In this document: positions 27,781 through 37,510 of the stretch, piece after piece
How positions within the stretch are numbered: position 1 is the first letter of the stretch
Layout of the letters: the number at the start of each line of letters is the position of its first letter
From: Lautropia sp.
GTDB taxonomy: Bacteria > Pseudomonadota > Gammaproteobacteria > Burkholderiales > Burkholderiaceae_E
DNA: 64,000 nt
NCBI GenBank assembly: GCA_030527825.1
Contig: JAUNAC010000001.1
Span: forward strand, 744,001-808,000
Reading direction: 5' to 3'
The notes under the pieces: generated by a model
Databases searched by the model: none
Told to the model about the DNA's origin: nothing
The model's input: the letters and a program-made list of their open reading frames with translations, nothing else
Translations under genes and position numbers: made by a program

Positions 27781-29121
27781 ATGGCTAACAATCGTTCAGT
27801 GCAGGTACGTGAGGCGAATAAATATGGCGATCTCAAGCGCCGTATCGTCTTTCTCGTACTCGCGCTTGTGGTCTTTCGGATCGGAACACACATTCCCGTA
27901 CCAGGTATCAACCCGGAAGCCATGGCCGAGATCTTCGGCGGACAGGAAACGGGTGTACTTGGACTCTTCAACCTTTTCTCGGGTGGTGCGCTGAAGCGCT
28001 TCTCCGTCTTTGCCCTGGGGATCATGCCGTATATTTCGGCGTCGATCATCATGCAGCTGCTGACGGTTGTCGTGCCATCGCTGGAGCAGGTCAAGAAGGA
28101 GGGTGAAGCCGGTCGGCGAACCATCACCAAGTACACGCGCTGGTTTACCCTGGCGCTGGCGACTTTCCAGGCACTGGGGATTTCGGTCGCGCTGGAGTCT
28201 CAGGGCAACCTGGTCATCGAGCCCGGGTTCATGTTCCGGCTCGTAGCTGTCATCTCGCTGGTTACCGGCACGCTGTTTCTGATGTGGCTGGGCGAGCAGA
28301 TCACCGAACGTGGTCTCGGGAATGGCATTTCGCTGATTATTTTCTCCGGCATCGTTTCCGGGTTGCCCGGTGCAGTCGCTGGCATGGGCTCGCTCGTCAG
28401 CAATGGCAACATGAACCCTGTCGCTGCGCTGGTCATTCTTGCGCTCGTCGTGCTCATCACCGCTTTTGTTGTCTTCGTCGAGCGGGGACAGCGTCGCATT
28501 ACGATCAACTACGCGAAACGCCAGGTCGGAAACAAGGTCTACCAGGGGCAGACTTCCTATCTCCCGCTGAAGTTGAACATGGCCGGGGTCATTCCGCCCA
28601 TTTTCGCCAGCTCGATCATCCTGTTTCCTGCCACCATCGCACAATGGTTTACGTCTGGTGACAGCGAGAACGTCTTTGTCCGTACATTGCGTGATATAGC
28701 AGCTACCCTGTCCCCGGGGCAACCCGTGTACATGTTGCTGTACGCGGTGGCCATTATTTTCTTCTGTTTCTTCTACACGGCGCTGCAATACAACAGTCGT
28801 GATACAGCGGAAAACCTGAAGAAAAGTGGTGCTATGCTGCCGGGTATCAGGCCAGGTGAACAAAGTGCCAAGTACATTGACAAGGTGCTTACCCGGTTGA
28901 CAGGCGTCGGTGCGCTTTACATCACTTTGGTGTGTCTGATTCCTGAGCTGCTTATCCTCGAGTGGAACGTGCCGTTCTACTTTGGGGGGACATCGCTGCT
29001 CATCATCGTGGTGGTGACAATGGATTTCATGGCCCAGGTTCAGACTCACCTGATGTCCAATCAATATGAAAGTCTCCTGAAGAAAGCGAACTTCAAGGGT
29101 CTTGGTTCAATGGGTCGTTGA
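27781..29121 (+). CDS. secY: Protein translocase subunit SecY
   Basis: Channel-forming subunit of the SecYEG translocase in the inner membrane. 446 residues with ten hydrophobic segments; [24 protein letters not shown] opens TM1 and the [17 protein letters not shown] cytosolic loop binds SecA and the ribosome. In its usual place at the end of the spc operon. Confidence 0.98.
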   Translation: MANNRSVQVREANKYGDLKRRIVFLVLALVVFRIGTHIPVPGINPEAMAEIFGGQETGVLGLFNLFSGGALKRFSVFALGIMPYISASIIMQLLTVVVPSLEQVKKEGEAGRRTITKYTRWFTLALATFQALGISVALESQGNLVIEPGFMFRLVAVISLVTGTLFLMWLGEQITERGLGNGISLIIFSGIVSGLPGAVAGMGSLVSNGNMNPVAALVILALVVLITAFVVFVERGQRRITINYAKRQVGNKVYQGQTSYLPLKLNMAGVIPPIFASSIILFPATIAQWFTSGDSENVFVRTLRDIAATLSPGQPVYMLLYAVAIIFFCFFYTALQYNSRDTAENLKKSGAMLPGIRPGEQSAKYIDKVLTRLTGVGALYITLVCLIPELLILEWNVPFYFGGTSLLIIVVVTMDFMAQVQTHLMSNQYESLLKKANFKGLGSMGR

Positions 29122-29152
29122 TTGGTACCGCAGCGACGCGTACAGGAAAACA

Positions 29153-29371
29153 ATGTCGAAGGAAGATGTCATCCAGATGCAGGGTGAGGTTCTGGAAAAC
29201 CTCCCCAATGCAACATTTCGGGTCAAGCTGGAAAACGGTCATGTCGTACTGGGCCATATTTCTGGGAAAATGCGGATGCACTACATCCGTATTTTGCCCG
29301 GCGACAAGGTGACGGTGGAACTTACGCCGTATGACCTTTCCCGTGCACGTATCGTCTTTCGGGCGAAATAG
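29153..29371 (+). CDS. infA: Translation initiation factor IF-1
   Basis: OB-fold factor that occupies the 30S A site during initiation. 72 residues from the ATG at 29153 ([20 protein letters not shown]), preceded by AGGA. The open frame reaches back to 29102 but only the 29153 start fits the family length. Confidence 0.97.
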   Translation: MSKEDVIQMQGEVLENLPNATFRVKLENGHVVLGHISGKMRMHYIRILPGDKVTVELTPYDLSRARIVFRAK

Positions 29372-29463
29372 GGCACAGTATCTGCCGTGGCGTCCACTGC
29401 GGCGGGCGTTTGAGGTTGGTTTTCGGGTAGGATTCATTCCCGCCCCGCAAGCAAGGACAGAAC

Positions 29464-29577
29464 ATGAAAGTCATGGCCAGTGTCAAGAAGATGTGCCGGA
29501 GTTGCAAGATCATCAGGCGCAATGGAATTGTCCGCGTTATTTGTGCCGATCCCCGGCACAAACAACGTCAGGGTTGA
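29464..29577 (+). CDS. rpmJ: 50S ribosomal protein L36 (zinc-ribbon form)
   Basis: Smallest large-subunit protein, 37 residues: [20 protein letters not shown] then [17 protein letters not shown]. The C-x2-C ... C ... H zinc set is complete. It is too short for most automatic gene calls. Confidence 0.95.
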   Translation: MKVMASVKKMCRSCKIIRRNGIVRVICADPRHKQRQG

Positions 29578-29593
29578 GTGAGGAATTTGAAAC

Positions 29594-29959
29594 ATGGCAC
29601 GTATTGCTGGAGTCAACGTTCCGGATCGTCAGCACACCGTCATCGGTCTGACGGCCATTTATGGTATTGGGCGCGCACGGGCCCAGGCCATTTGTACCGC
29701 GGTCGGTGTTGAGCCGTCCAAAAAGGTTCGCGAATTGAGCGATGCCGAGATGGAACGGATTCGTGAACAGGTAGGACGTTTTGTGATTGAAGGAGATTTG
29801 CGTCGTGAGGTCTCCATGTCGATCAAGCGGCTGATGGATCTCGGTTGTTATCGTGGTTTGCGGCATCGCCGCGGTCTGCCGGTTCGGGGACAACGTACCC
29901 GCACAAATGCAAGGACCCGTAAAGGGCCGAGCAAAGCCGGCGTTGCATTGAAGAAGTAA
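29594..29959 (+). CDS. rpsM: 30S ribosomal protein S13
   Basis: 30S head protein that contacts the 50S subunit and P-site tRNA. 121 residues; [20 protein letters not shown] and the basic end [21 protein letters not shown]. Confidence 0.98.
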   Translation: MARIAGVNVPDRQHTVIGLTAIYGIGRARAQAICTAVGVEPSKKVRELSDAEMERIREQVGRFVIEGDLRREVSMSIKRLMDLGCYRGLRHRRGLPVRGQRTRTNARTRKGPSKAGVALKK

Positions 29960-29976
29960 TTGGAGCCTGAGCAGAG

Positions 29977-30390
29977 ATGGCAAGAAATCCTACATCACAG
30001 CAGGTAGCCGCTTCGCAGCGGGCCCGCAAAAAAGTCAAGAAAAACGTGTCTGACGGCATTGCGCACGTTCACGCGTCTTTTAACAACACGATCATCACGA
30101 TCACCGACCGCCAAGGTAATACCCTCTCCTGGGCAACCTCTGGGGGTGCCGGCTTTCGTGGTTCTCGCAAGTCAACGCCTTTTGCTGCACAGGTCGCGGC
30201 AGAGGCCGCAGGTCGTGTAGCGGTCGAATACGGCATCAAGAATCTGGATGTCCGCATCAAGGGCCCTGGTCCTGGACGCGATTCTTCTGTGCGCGCGCTC
30301 AATGCGCTCGGCATCAAGATTCTGTCCATTTCGGATGTGACTCCCGTCCCCCACAATGGCTGCCGTCCGCCCAAGAAACGGCGTATTTGA
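29977..30390 (+). CDS. rpsK: 30S ribosomal protein S11
   Basis: 30S platform protein next to the mRNA exit. 137 residues; [19 protein letters not shown] and the end [16 protein letters not shown] are diagnostic. Confidence 0.98.
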   Translation: MARNPTSQQVAASQRARKKVKKNVSDGIAHVHASFNNTIITITDRQGNTLSWATSGGAGFRGSRKSTPFAAQVAAEAAGRVAVEYGIKNLDVRIKGPGPGRDSSVRALNALGIKILSISDVTPVPHNGCRPPKKRRI

Positions 30391-30482
30391 AGCTTTGAAG
30401 ACCACCTTGTTCGATGCCGGGCCGCTGATGGCCAGGCCGGACTAACCGCAGCACGCGCTGCGTAGCAACAAAGGAACGTAAA

Positions 30483-31106
30483 GTGGCACGTTATACCGGA
30501 CCGAAGGCGAAACTTTCTCGCCGCGAAGGCACCGACCTTTTTTTGAAGAGCGCCCGTCGCTCACTCGACTCCAAGTCAAAAGCAGATACCAAGCCTGGAC
30601 AGCATGGCCGTACAAGCGGTCAGCGCACCAGTGATTATGGTCTGCAGTTGCGTGAAAAGCAGAAAGTCAAGCGGATGTACGGCGTTCTGGAGCGCCAGTT
30701 CCGTCGTTATTTTGCTGCAGCTTCCCGTAAACGCGGTAACACTGGTGAGCTGTTGCTGCAGCTTCTCGAATCCCGCTTGGATAACGTCGTTTATCGGATG
30801 GGGCTTGCCTCCACACGCGCGGAAGCCCGGCAGTTGGTCTCTCACCGCGCAATTCTTGTCAATGGATCCATCCTGAACGTGCCATCAGCGGCGATCAAAC
30901 CAAATGATGTCATTTCCGTTAAGGAATCTGCCAAAAAGCAGGCGCGGATCGTCGACGCACTCAATCTGGCCGAGCAGCATCAGTTTCCTTCCTGGGTTTC
31001 GGTTGATAAGAATAAGATGGAAGGCATTTTCAAATCGTTTCCGGATCGTTCCGAAATCGCTGCCGACGTCAATGAAAGTCTGATTGTCGAGTTGTACTCG
31101 CGTTAA
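30483..31106 (+). CDS. rpsD: 30S ribosomal protein S4 (GTG start)
   Basis: Primary 16S rRNA-binding protein and, in E. coli, alpha-operon repressor. 207 residues. Translation starts at GTG (30483), with AAAGGA upstream; S4 domain around residues 97-160 ([31 protein letters not shown]). The 92-base gap before it holds no gene. Confidence 0.97.
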   Translation: MARYTGPKAKLSRREGTDLFLKSARRSLDSKSKADTKPGQHGRTSGQRTSDYGLQLREKQKVKRMYGVLERQFRRYFAAASRKRGNTGELLLQLLESRLDNVVYRMGLASTRAEARQLVSHRAILVNGSILNVPSAAIKPNDVISVKESAKKQARIVDALNLAEQHQFPSWVSVDKNKMEGIFKSFPDRSEIAADVNESLIVELYSR

Positions 31107-31131
31107 TCAGGCCAAGTGAGGTAAGTCCAAT

Positions 31132-32223
31132 ATGCAGACTGCAATGCTCAAGCCGCGCCTTGTGGAAGTCCAGGAGATTAATGGGCCTGCGCATGCCCGC
31201 GTGGTGATGGAGCCTTTCGAGCGCGGTTACGGCCATACGCTCGGCAATGCATTGCGGCGGGTGCTGCTTTCTTCCATGGTTGGCTACGCGCCAACCGAGG
31301 TGCAGATCGCCGGTGTAGTGCATGAATATTCGACAGTAGACGGCTTGCGTGAAGACGTGGTCGATCTGCTGTTGAATCTGAAAGGCGTTGTTTTCAAACT
31401 GGAGGGACGTGGCGAGGTTTTTCTGACACTGCGCAAGGAAGTTCCTGGCCCAGTCAAGGCTTCTGATATCGAGTTGCCTCATGACGTCCGTATCCTGAAC
31501 CCTGATCATGTCATTGCGACGCTTACCGAAGGCGGCAAGCTGGATATGCAGATCAAGGTCGAGAAGGGACTGGGCTACGTGCCTGGTACCATGCGGAACC
31601 TGGGCGACAGCAAAACGATTGGTCGGGTTGTGCTGGATGCCTCTTTTTCTCCGGTACGTCGCGTGAGCTATACGGTCGAAAGTGCTCGGGTCGAGCAGCG
31701 CACTGACCTCGACCGGTTGTTGATCGATATCGAAACCAACGGCGCTATCACGCCAGAAGATGCCGTCCGCAAGTCCGCCAGCATCCTGATGGATCAGCTG
31801 CAGGTGTTTGCCGCCATTGAACATAACCAGCCCCCCTTCTCCATCGGAGACGATGCTGGGGCTGCCAGGCTGCCTCTGGGTACCCGTATCGGTGCTGGCA
31901 GCCATGACTCTGGCATGATGGATGTTTCAGGTGCTGCGTCTAGCGCCGGGGGTTTTGGTAATTCCGGTGGAACAATCGATCCCATTTTGCTACGTCCCGT
32001 AGATGATCTGGAGCTCACTGTTCGTTCCGCCAACTGTTTGAAGGCTGAGAATATTTATTACATCGGCGACCTGATTCAGCGCACGGAGAACGAGCTGCTG
32101 AAAACGCCCAATCTTGGCCGGAAATCTCTGAATGAAATCAAGGAAGTGCTGGCGTCGCGTGGTCTGACGCTCGGCATGCGGCTGGATGACTGGCCGCCTG
32201 CCGGTTTGGAACGTTCCAGCTGA
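31132..32223 (+). CDS. rpoA: RNA polymerase alpha subunit, extended linker
   Basis: Assembles the RNA polymerase core and contacts activators and UP elements. 363 residues against about 325-330 in relatives. The N-terminal domain (1-230) and C-terminal domain (from [20 protein letters not shown], about 283, to 363) are normal. The extra length is in the linker, about residues 231-281, a Gly/Ser/Ala-rich stretch with [20 protein letters not shown]. Lies between rpsD and rplQ as usual. Confidence 0.98.
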   Translation: MQTAMLKPRLVEVQEINGPAHARVVMEPFERGYGHTLGNALRRVLLSSMVGYAPTEVQIAGVVHEYSTVDGLREDVVDLLLNLKGVVFKLEGRGEVFLTLRKEVPGPVKASDIELPHDVRILNPDHVIATLTEGGKLDMQIKVEKGLGYVPGTMRNLGDSKTIGRVVLDASFSPVRRVSYTVESARVEQRTDLDRLLIDIETNGAITPEDAVRKSASILMDQLQVFAAIEHNQPPFSIGDDAGAARLPLGTRIGAGSHDSGMMDVSGAASSAGGFGNSGGTIDPILLRPVDDLELTVRSANCLKAENIYYIGDLIQRTENELLKTPNLGRKSLNEIKEVLASRGLTLGMRLDDWPPAGLERSS

Positions 32224-32252
32224 ACCCGCTTCGAAAGTACAGGATCTGAATC

Positions 32253-32645
32253 ATGCGTCATCGTCTCGGCCTTAGAAAGCTCAACCGTACCAGCGCTCAT
32301 CGCCTCGCGATGTTGCGCAATATGACCAACTCGCTGTTGCGTCATGAAGTGATCAAAACTACTTTGCCCAAAGCCAAGGAGTTGCGTCGCGTTGTCGAGC
32401 CCATTATCACCTTGGGCAAGAAGCCGTCGCTGGCTAATCGCCGCTTGGCTTTTGATCGCTTGCGCGACCGCGAGATGGTCGTGAAGGTCTTCAACGAACT
32501 TGGTCCGCGTTATGCCACTCGTCCTGGTGGATATGTCCGTATCCTGAAATTCGGTTTTCGGGATGGTGATAATGCCCCCATGGCCTATGTGGAACTTCTG
32601 GATCGCCCGGAAACCCCGGAAGCTACCGAAGAAAGTGCAGCTTGA
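32253..32645 (+). CDS. rplQ: 50S ribosomal protein L17
   Basis: Large-subunit protein near the tunnel exit, last gene of the alpha operon. 130 residues; [24 protein letters not shown] start and [15 protein letters not shown] end. Confidence 0.98.
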   Translation: MRHRLGLRKLNRTSAHRLAMLRNMTNSLLRHEVIKTTLPKAKELRRVVEPIITLGKKPSLANRRLAFDRLRDREMVVKVFNELGPRYATRPGGYVRILKFGFRDGDNAPMAYVELLDRPETPEATEESAA

Positions 32646-32684
32646 GTGATTGCTACCCGGCACGCTGCTGCCGGTAGAGGTACG

Positions 32685-32708
32685 TGCCGGGCCATGCCCG
32701 GCATTTTT
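32685..32708 (+). terminator. Rho-independent terminator of the alpha operon
   Basis: TGCCGGGC-CAT-GCCCGGCA forms a perfect 8-bp stem followed by five T, 40 bases after rplQ. It separates the ribosomal block from convergent hemB. Confidence 0.92.
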
Positions 32709-32775
32709 GTCTTGCAGCTACCATTGGGGACGACCAGGCTGTCAGGCGGTCAGCTGACAGGTTGGGCTGTTCTGT

Positions 32776-33900
<1,125 letters not shown>

Positions 33901-34629
33901 TTATGGCTGTACTGAGTGTACTGAGGCGCCGCTACCCTGAGTTTTGAGGATGATGGGCGCATAAGGGCCGCTGTAGCGGCTGGTCAGGAATGCCCACTCA
34001 GCAGCACTACCGGTCAGCAGACTGCTAATAGACTCGCGGAGCGGCTCGAGACCATACCGGTGCAGCGCGGAAAAAATCTGCAACAAAACAGGACCCTCCC
34101 GACCAAGAACAAGGGGATCCTGCAACAGTGAGCGGCGGATACCGAGCCCCTGTTGACGGGACAGTTTGTCGGCTTTGGTCAATACAAGGATTAGTGGCAA
34201 TGACCCGGGTATCCAGGAAATGAGCTGCCGATCCATGTCTGTCAGGCCCCGCCGGATGTCGATCATCAGAACGATGCCGGTGAGCGGCTGGCGACTCGTC
34301 ATATAGTCACCGGCCAACGCCTGCCATGACTTTTTTGCCTGGAGACTTGCGGTGGCAAAGCCGTAGCCAGGCGTGTCCACCAGAAAGCCGATGGGCAGTG
34401 GCTGTCGAACCGGGCCGACAGCAAAGAGGTTGAGTGCCTGTGTCCGACCCGGGGTGCGGCTGGAATAGGCTAGCCGTTTCTGGTTACAAAGGACATTGAT
34501 GCAGGAGGATTTGCCAGCGTTGGACCGTCCAGCAAAGGCCACCTCGGCGAGTCCGTGGGGATTGCCGCGCTCCAGTTGCGAGAGCTTGGCTACAGTGTCG
34601 GAGAATCGGGCGGTCATCAGAATGCTCAT
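33901..34629 (-). CDS. engB: Ribosome biogenesis GTPase EngB (YihA/YsxC)
   Basis: GTPase needed for late 50S assembly. 242 residues from the ATG at 34629; the frame is open further up but the family begins about here. Motifs: GRSNAGKSS (G1), DTPGYGF (G3), LTKADK (G4). The C-terminal 40 residues (SLLTGSAAEWAFLTSRYSG onward) extend past the usual end. Sits upstream of hemB and back to back with the cytochrome c4 gene, a common Burkholderiales order. Confidence 0.93.
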   Translation of the reverse strand: MSILMTARFSDTVAKLSQLERGNPHGLAEVAFAGRSNAGKSSCINVLCNQKRLAYSSRTPGRTQALNLFAVGPVRQPLPIGFLVDTPGYGFATASLQAKKSWQALAGDYMTSRQPLTGIVLMIDIRRGLTDMDRQLISWIPGSLPLILVLTKADKLSRQQGLGIRRSLLQDPLVLGREGPVLLQIFSALHRYGLEPLRESISSLLTGSAAEWAFLTSRYSGPYAPIILKTQGSGASVHSVQP

Positions 34630-34903
34630 GTTGCCATTATCCCGTATCTGGGTCGTTTCCTGTGAGCCGATGAACGGTAACCAGCATGGGGGCAACACCT
34701 TCAAAAGTTTGATCATGCGCAACAACTGGACTGCTTATCGTCGTTATGCTTGGTCAGGTCTGAACTAGCGACAGGTAGGCGATAGAAACATGCGGACGAC
34801 AGGAACGATGGCTGCGTTGCCGAGCGCGATAGGTATCTGTGCCTGTGATTGCCCAGAACCTGTCAGCACCGTGAGCGCTGCAGACGGCAGGGGGTGTCAT
34901 GGC

Positions 34904-35575
34904 ATGAGACTGCGTCCCTATCTACGGCCGCTACTCGCGATGGTGGCGCTTTGTTTCGCTTTGCCAGGGTTAGCTCAAGATAAAGCTGGCGGGTCCGCAT
35001 TGACGCAGCCTGATGTGAAGGCAGGCCAGGAAACCGTTGAAGATGTCTGTGAAGCCTGTCATGGCAAGGCGGGCAACAGCACTATTGCGGCCAATCCCAA
35101 GCTGGCTGGTCAGCATGCAGAATACCTGAGCAAACAGTTGCGTGATTTTGCGCCGGGCGAGAATGGCAAGCCAGCTGCGCGTGCCAATGCGGTGATGGGG
35201 GCCTTTGCTGCCCAGTTGAGCCCACAGGATATCGTCAATATCGCTGCCTATCTGTCGGCCCAGGTCTTGGAGCCGTCCGTCTCGCACAATGCACAGTCTG
35301 TCGAATTAGGGCGCAACATCTATCGCGGTGGTATACCGGCCAAAGGGGTTCCCGCCTGTGCCGCCTGTCATGGGCCCGCTGGCGAAGGAATGCCTGCACA
35401 ATATCCTCGCCTCCAGGGGCAGTTTGCCGAATACACCCAGGCGCAGCTCGTGGCTTTCCGGGATGGCGTGCGCAAGAACAACCAGCCGATGGCAGCGATT
35501 GCCCTCCGCATGACTGATCCGGAAATCAAGGCCGTTGCTGACTACATCGCCGGTCTGCGCCCCGAAACACACTGA
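34904..35575 (+). CDS. Dihaem cytochrome c4
   Basis: Periplasmic electron carrier between the bc1 complex and terminal oxidases. 223 residues from the ATG at 34904, which has AGGGGGT upstream and opens a signal peptide (RLRPYLRPLLAMVALCFALPGLAQ). Two haem sites: CEACH and CAACH, with the expected repeated-domain layout and Met ligand candidates in NAVMGAFA and NNQPMAAIA. The frame is open upstream to 34790 without family sequence. Confidence 0.93.
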   Translation: MRLRPYLRPLLAMVALCFALPGLAQDKAGGSALTQPDVKAGQETVEDVCEACHGKAGNSTIAANPKLAGQHAEYLSKQLRDFAPGENGKPAARANAVMGAFAAQLSPQDIVNIAAYLSAQVLEPSVSHNAQSVELGRNIYRGGIPAKGVPACAACHGPAGEGMPAQYPRLQGQFAEYTQAQLVAFRDGVRKNNQPMAAIALRMTDPEIKAVADYIAGLRPETH

Positions 35576-35591
35576 TCCCCAGGTCGTCGTG

Positions 35592-36899
35592 TCAGCAGTG
35601 CGGGGGCAGGTGTCTTTCCTGGCGAAGCATGTCTGCGGCCGTTTCACGTGTCCGGATGATATGTACATGTCCGTGATCCACCAGAATTTCGGTGGGCCGT
35701 GGCCGTGAATTGTAGTTCGAAGCCATGGACGAACAGTAAGCGCCTGCAGACAGGATAGCCAATACGGCGTCTGCTGGTAAGGCAAGCCTGCGGGATTTGC
35801 CCAGCCAGTCGCCGCTTTCGCAGACTGGCCCGACCACGTCGACAAGTACTGGAGCAGTCTGTGCAGGGTTGACGACCTCAATCCGGTGATAGGCTTGATA
35901 CAGGGCGGGTCGGATCAGATCGTTCATCGCCGCATCGACAATGGCGAAATGATGGCCTTCGTTGTCTTTCAGATACTCAAGGCAGGTCAGTAGCAACCCG
36001 GCATTGCCAATGAGCGCCCGACCAAATTCGAATGTCACCCCGGGCAGATCACCTGCTGGCCGCCATTGCTGAAGACGGGTAAATAGCGCCGTCATCAGCA
36101 TGTCGGGCGTGGGGGGCGTTTCCTCGTCGTAACGTATCCCCAGTCCCCCGCCCAGATCCAGATGTCTGATGGAAATACCCTCTGTCTGCAGTTGATCGAT
36201 GAGAAGGAGGATTTTGTCCAATGCGGCGAGGAAAGGCGCCACATCGGTAATCTGGGATCCGATATGACAATCGATGCCCTGGATGTCCAGATAGGGCAGG
36301 GCGCTGGCCTGGCGATAGGCCGACACTGCCTGGCTGTGAGGAATGCCAAATTTGTTTTCTTTCAGGCCGGTTGAAATATAGGGGTGAGTTGCTGCATCTA
36401 CATCAGGGTTAATGCGCAGGGCCACCGGAGCACACTTATCCAGCTCGCCGGCAATCTGGTTGACTCTCAGCAGCTCTGGCAGTGATTCGATATTGAAACA
36501 GCCAATGCCCAGCGTCAGGGCCTGTCGGATTTCATCGCTGGATTTGCCGACGCCAGAAAAGACAACCCGTTCTGGTGCTCCACCAGCGGCTATAACTCTG
36601 GCCAGCTCACCGCCGGAGACCACATCAAATTTTGCGCCGAGTCGGACGTAGAGTTCCAGAATGGCCAGGTTGGGATTTGCCTTGACCGCATAACAGATCT
36701 GCGCGTTGCGACCTGCCAGTGCATTCATGAAACGCAGCCAGGTGGATTCAATCATCTGGCGGCTGTAGACATACAGTGGTGTGCCATATTCGCCTGCCAA
36801 TACCAGCAGGTTCTGACCGTCTGCTGTCAGTGTACCGTCCGCGGTACGCCGCAACCAGGTATCGGGCGTGTTAAAACGGTCGTCGACAGCGCTGGTCAT
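35592..36899 (-). CDS. lysA: Diaminopimelate decarboxylase
   Basis: PLP enzyme for the last step of lysine synthesis. 435 residues from the ATG at 36899, which overlaps the lptM stop as ATGA. Motifs: CYAVKANPN with the PLP lysine, HIGSQI, DLGGGLGIRY and CESGDWLGK near the C-terminus. Longer upstream frames are only the lptM region in another frame. Confidence 0.97.
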   Translation of the reverse strand: MTSAVDDRFNTPDTWLRRTADGTLTADGQNLLVLAGEYGTPLYVYSRQMIESTWLRFMNALAGRNAQICYAVKANPNLAILELYVRLGAKFDVVSGGELARVIAAGGAPERVVFSGVGKSSDEIRQALTLGIGCFNIESLPELLRVNQIAGELDKCAPVALRINPDVDAATHPYISTGLKENKFGIPHSQAVSAYRQASALPYLDIQGIDCHIGSQITDVAPFLAALDKILLLIDQLQTEGISIRHLDLGGGLGIRYDEETPPTPDMLMTALFTRLQQWRPAGDLPGVTFEFGRALIGNAGLLLTCLEYLKDNEGHHFAIVDAAMNDLIRPALYQAYHRIEVVNPAQTAPVLVDVVGPVCESGDWLGKSRRLALPADAVLAILSAGAYCSSMASNYNSRPRPTEILVDHGHVHIIRTRETAADMLRQERHLPPHC

Positions 36900-37102
36900 G
36901 GATGGGTTCCGGAAGAAGAAGGAGTGGATAGTGGCTTGTCTGCCGCAGCTCGGGTACTGGCGGGTGCAGATGCCAGGGCCGTGGGCAGCGAGGCATCGGG
37001 GCGGGACGGGATGTACAAAGGCCCCTTCTGACCGCAGGCGGTCAACAGGAAAACACTGGCCACCAGAGATAGAAGCTGAGTGATTAGAATGGAGGTGCGC
37101 AT
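36896..37102 (-). CDS. lptM: LPS translocon maturation chaperone LptM (YifL-like lipoprotein)
   Basis: Small lipoprotein that aids assembly of the LptDE outer-membrane LPS translocon in enterobacteria. 68 residues: hydrophobic signal, lipobox LLTAC with Cys23, then the hallmark CGQKGPLYIP. The rest is Ser/Thr/Ala-rich. Overlaps lysA by ATGA and faces cyaY, the normal Burkholderiales arrangement. Confidence 0.9.
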   Translation of the reverse strand: MRTSILITQLLSLVASVFLLTACGQKGPLYIPSRPDASLPTALASAPASTRAAADKPLSTPSSSGTHP

Positions 37103-37162
37103 GATTCATCCAGACCGGATTTTTCGCGGATTACCCGGTCGCAACAGGAACAGAACTTTAGC

Positions 37163-37507
37163 ATGAGCGAAAGCAGGTTTTTACAACGGGTCGGTATCGT
37201 TCTCGATGCGCTGACCGAGGGTATCGAGACAGCAGCCGAGGAGGCAGATCTGGATCTGGAAGTTACCCGGGCAGGCAACGTCATCACTCTGGAGTTTGCA
37301 GATCGTTCCCAGATGGTGATTAATAGCCATGAGGCTGCTGGTGAGGTCTGGGTCGCCTCTAAGCGAGGTGGCTTCCACTTCAGGCCCCAGGAGATGCAAT
37401 GGATCGACAGTCGAAGTGGTCGTGAGCTGCTTGCCTTGCTGGCCGACGAAATCACCTTTCATGCCGGCCAGCCGATTGACCTGTCCAATATACGGCTGGA
37501 GAGGTGA
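37163..37507 (+). CDS. cyaY: Iron donor protein CyaY (bacterial frataxin)
   Basis: Iron-binding regulator of Fe-S cluster assembly. 114 residues; acidic first helix (DALTEGIETAAEEADLDLEV) and the sheet NVITLEFADRSQMVINSHEAAGEVWVASKRGGFHF. Divergent from lptM-lysA, convergent with mrcA, 3 bases from its stop. Confidence 0.95.
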   Translation: MSESRFLQRVGIVLDALTEGIETAAEEADLDLEVTRAGNVITLEFADRSQMVINSHEAAGEVWVASKRGGFHFRPQEMQWIDSRSGRELLALLADEITFHAGQPIDLSNIRLER

Positions 37508-37510
37508 TCC

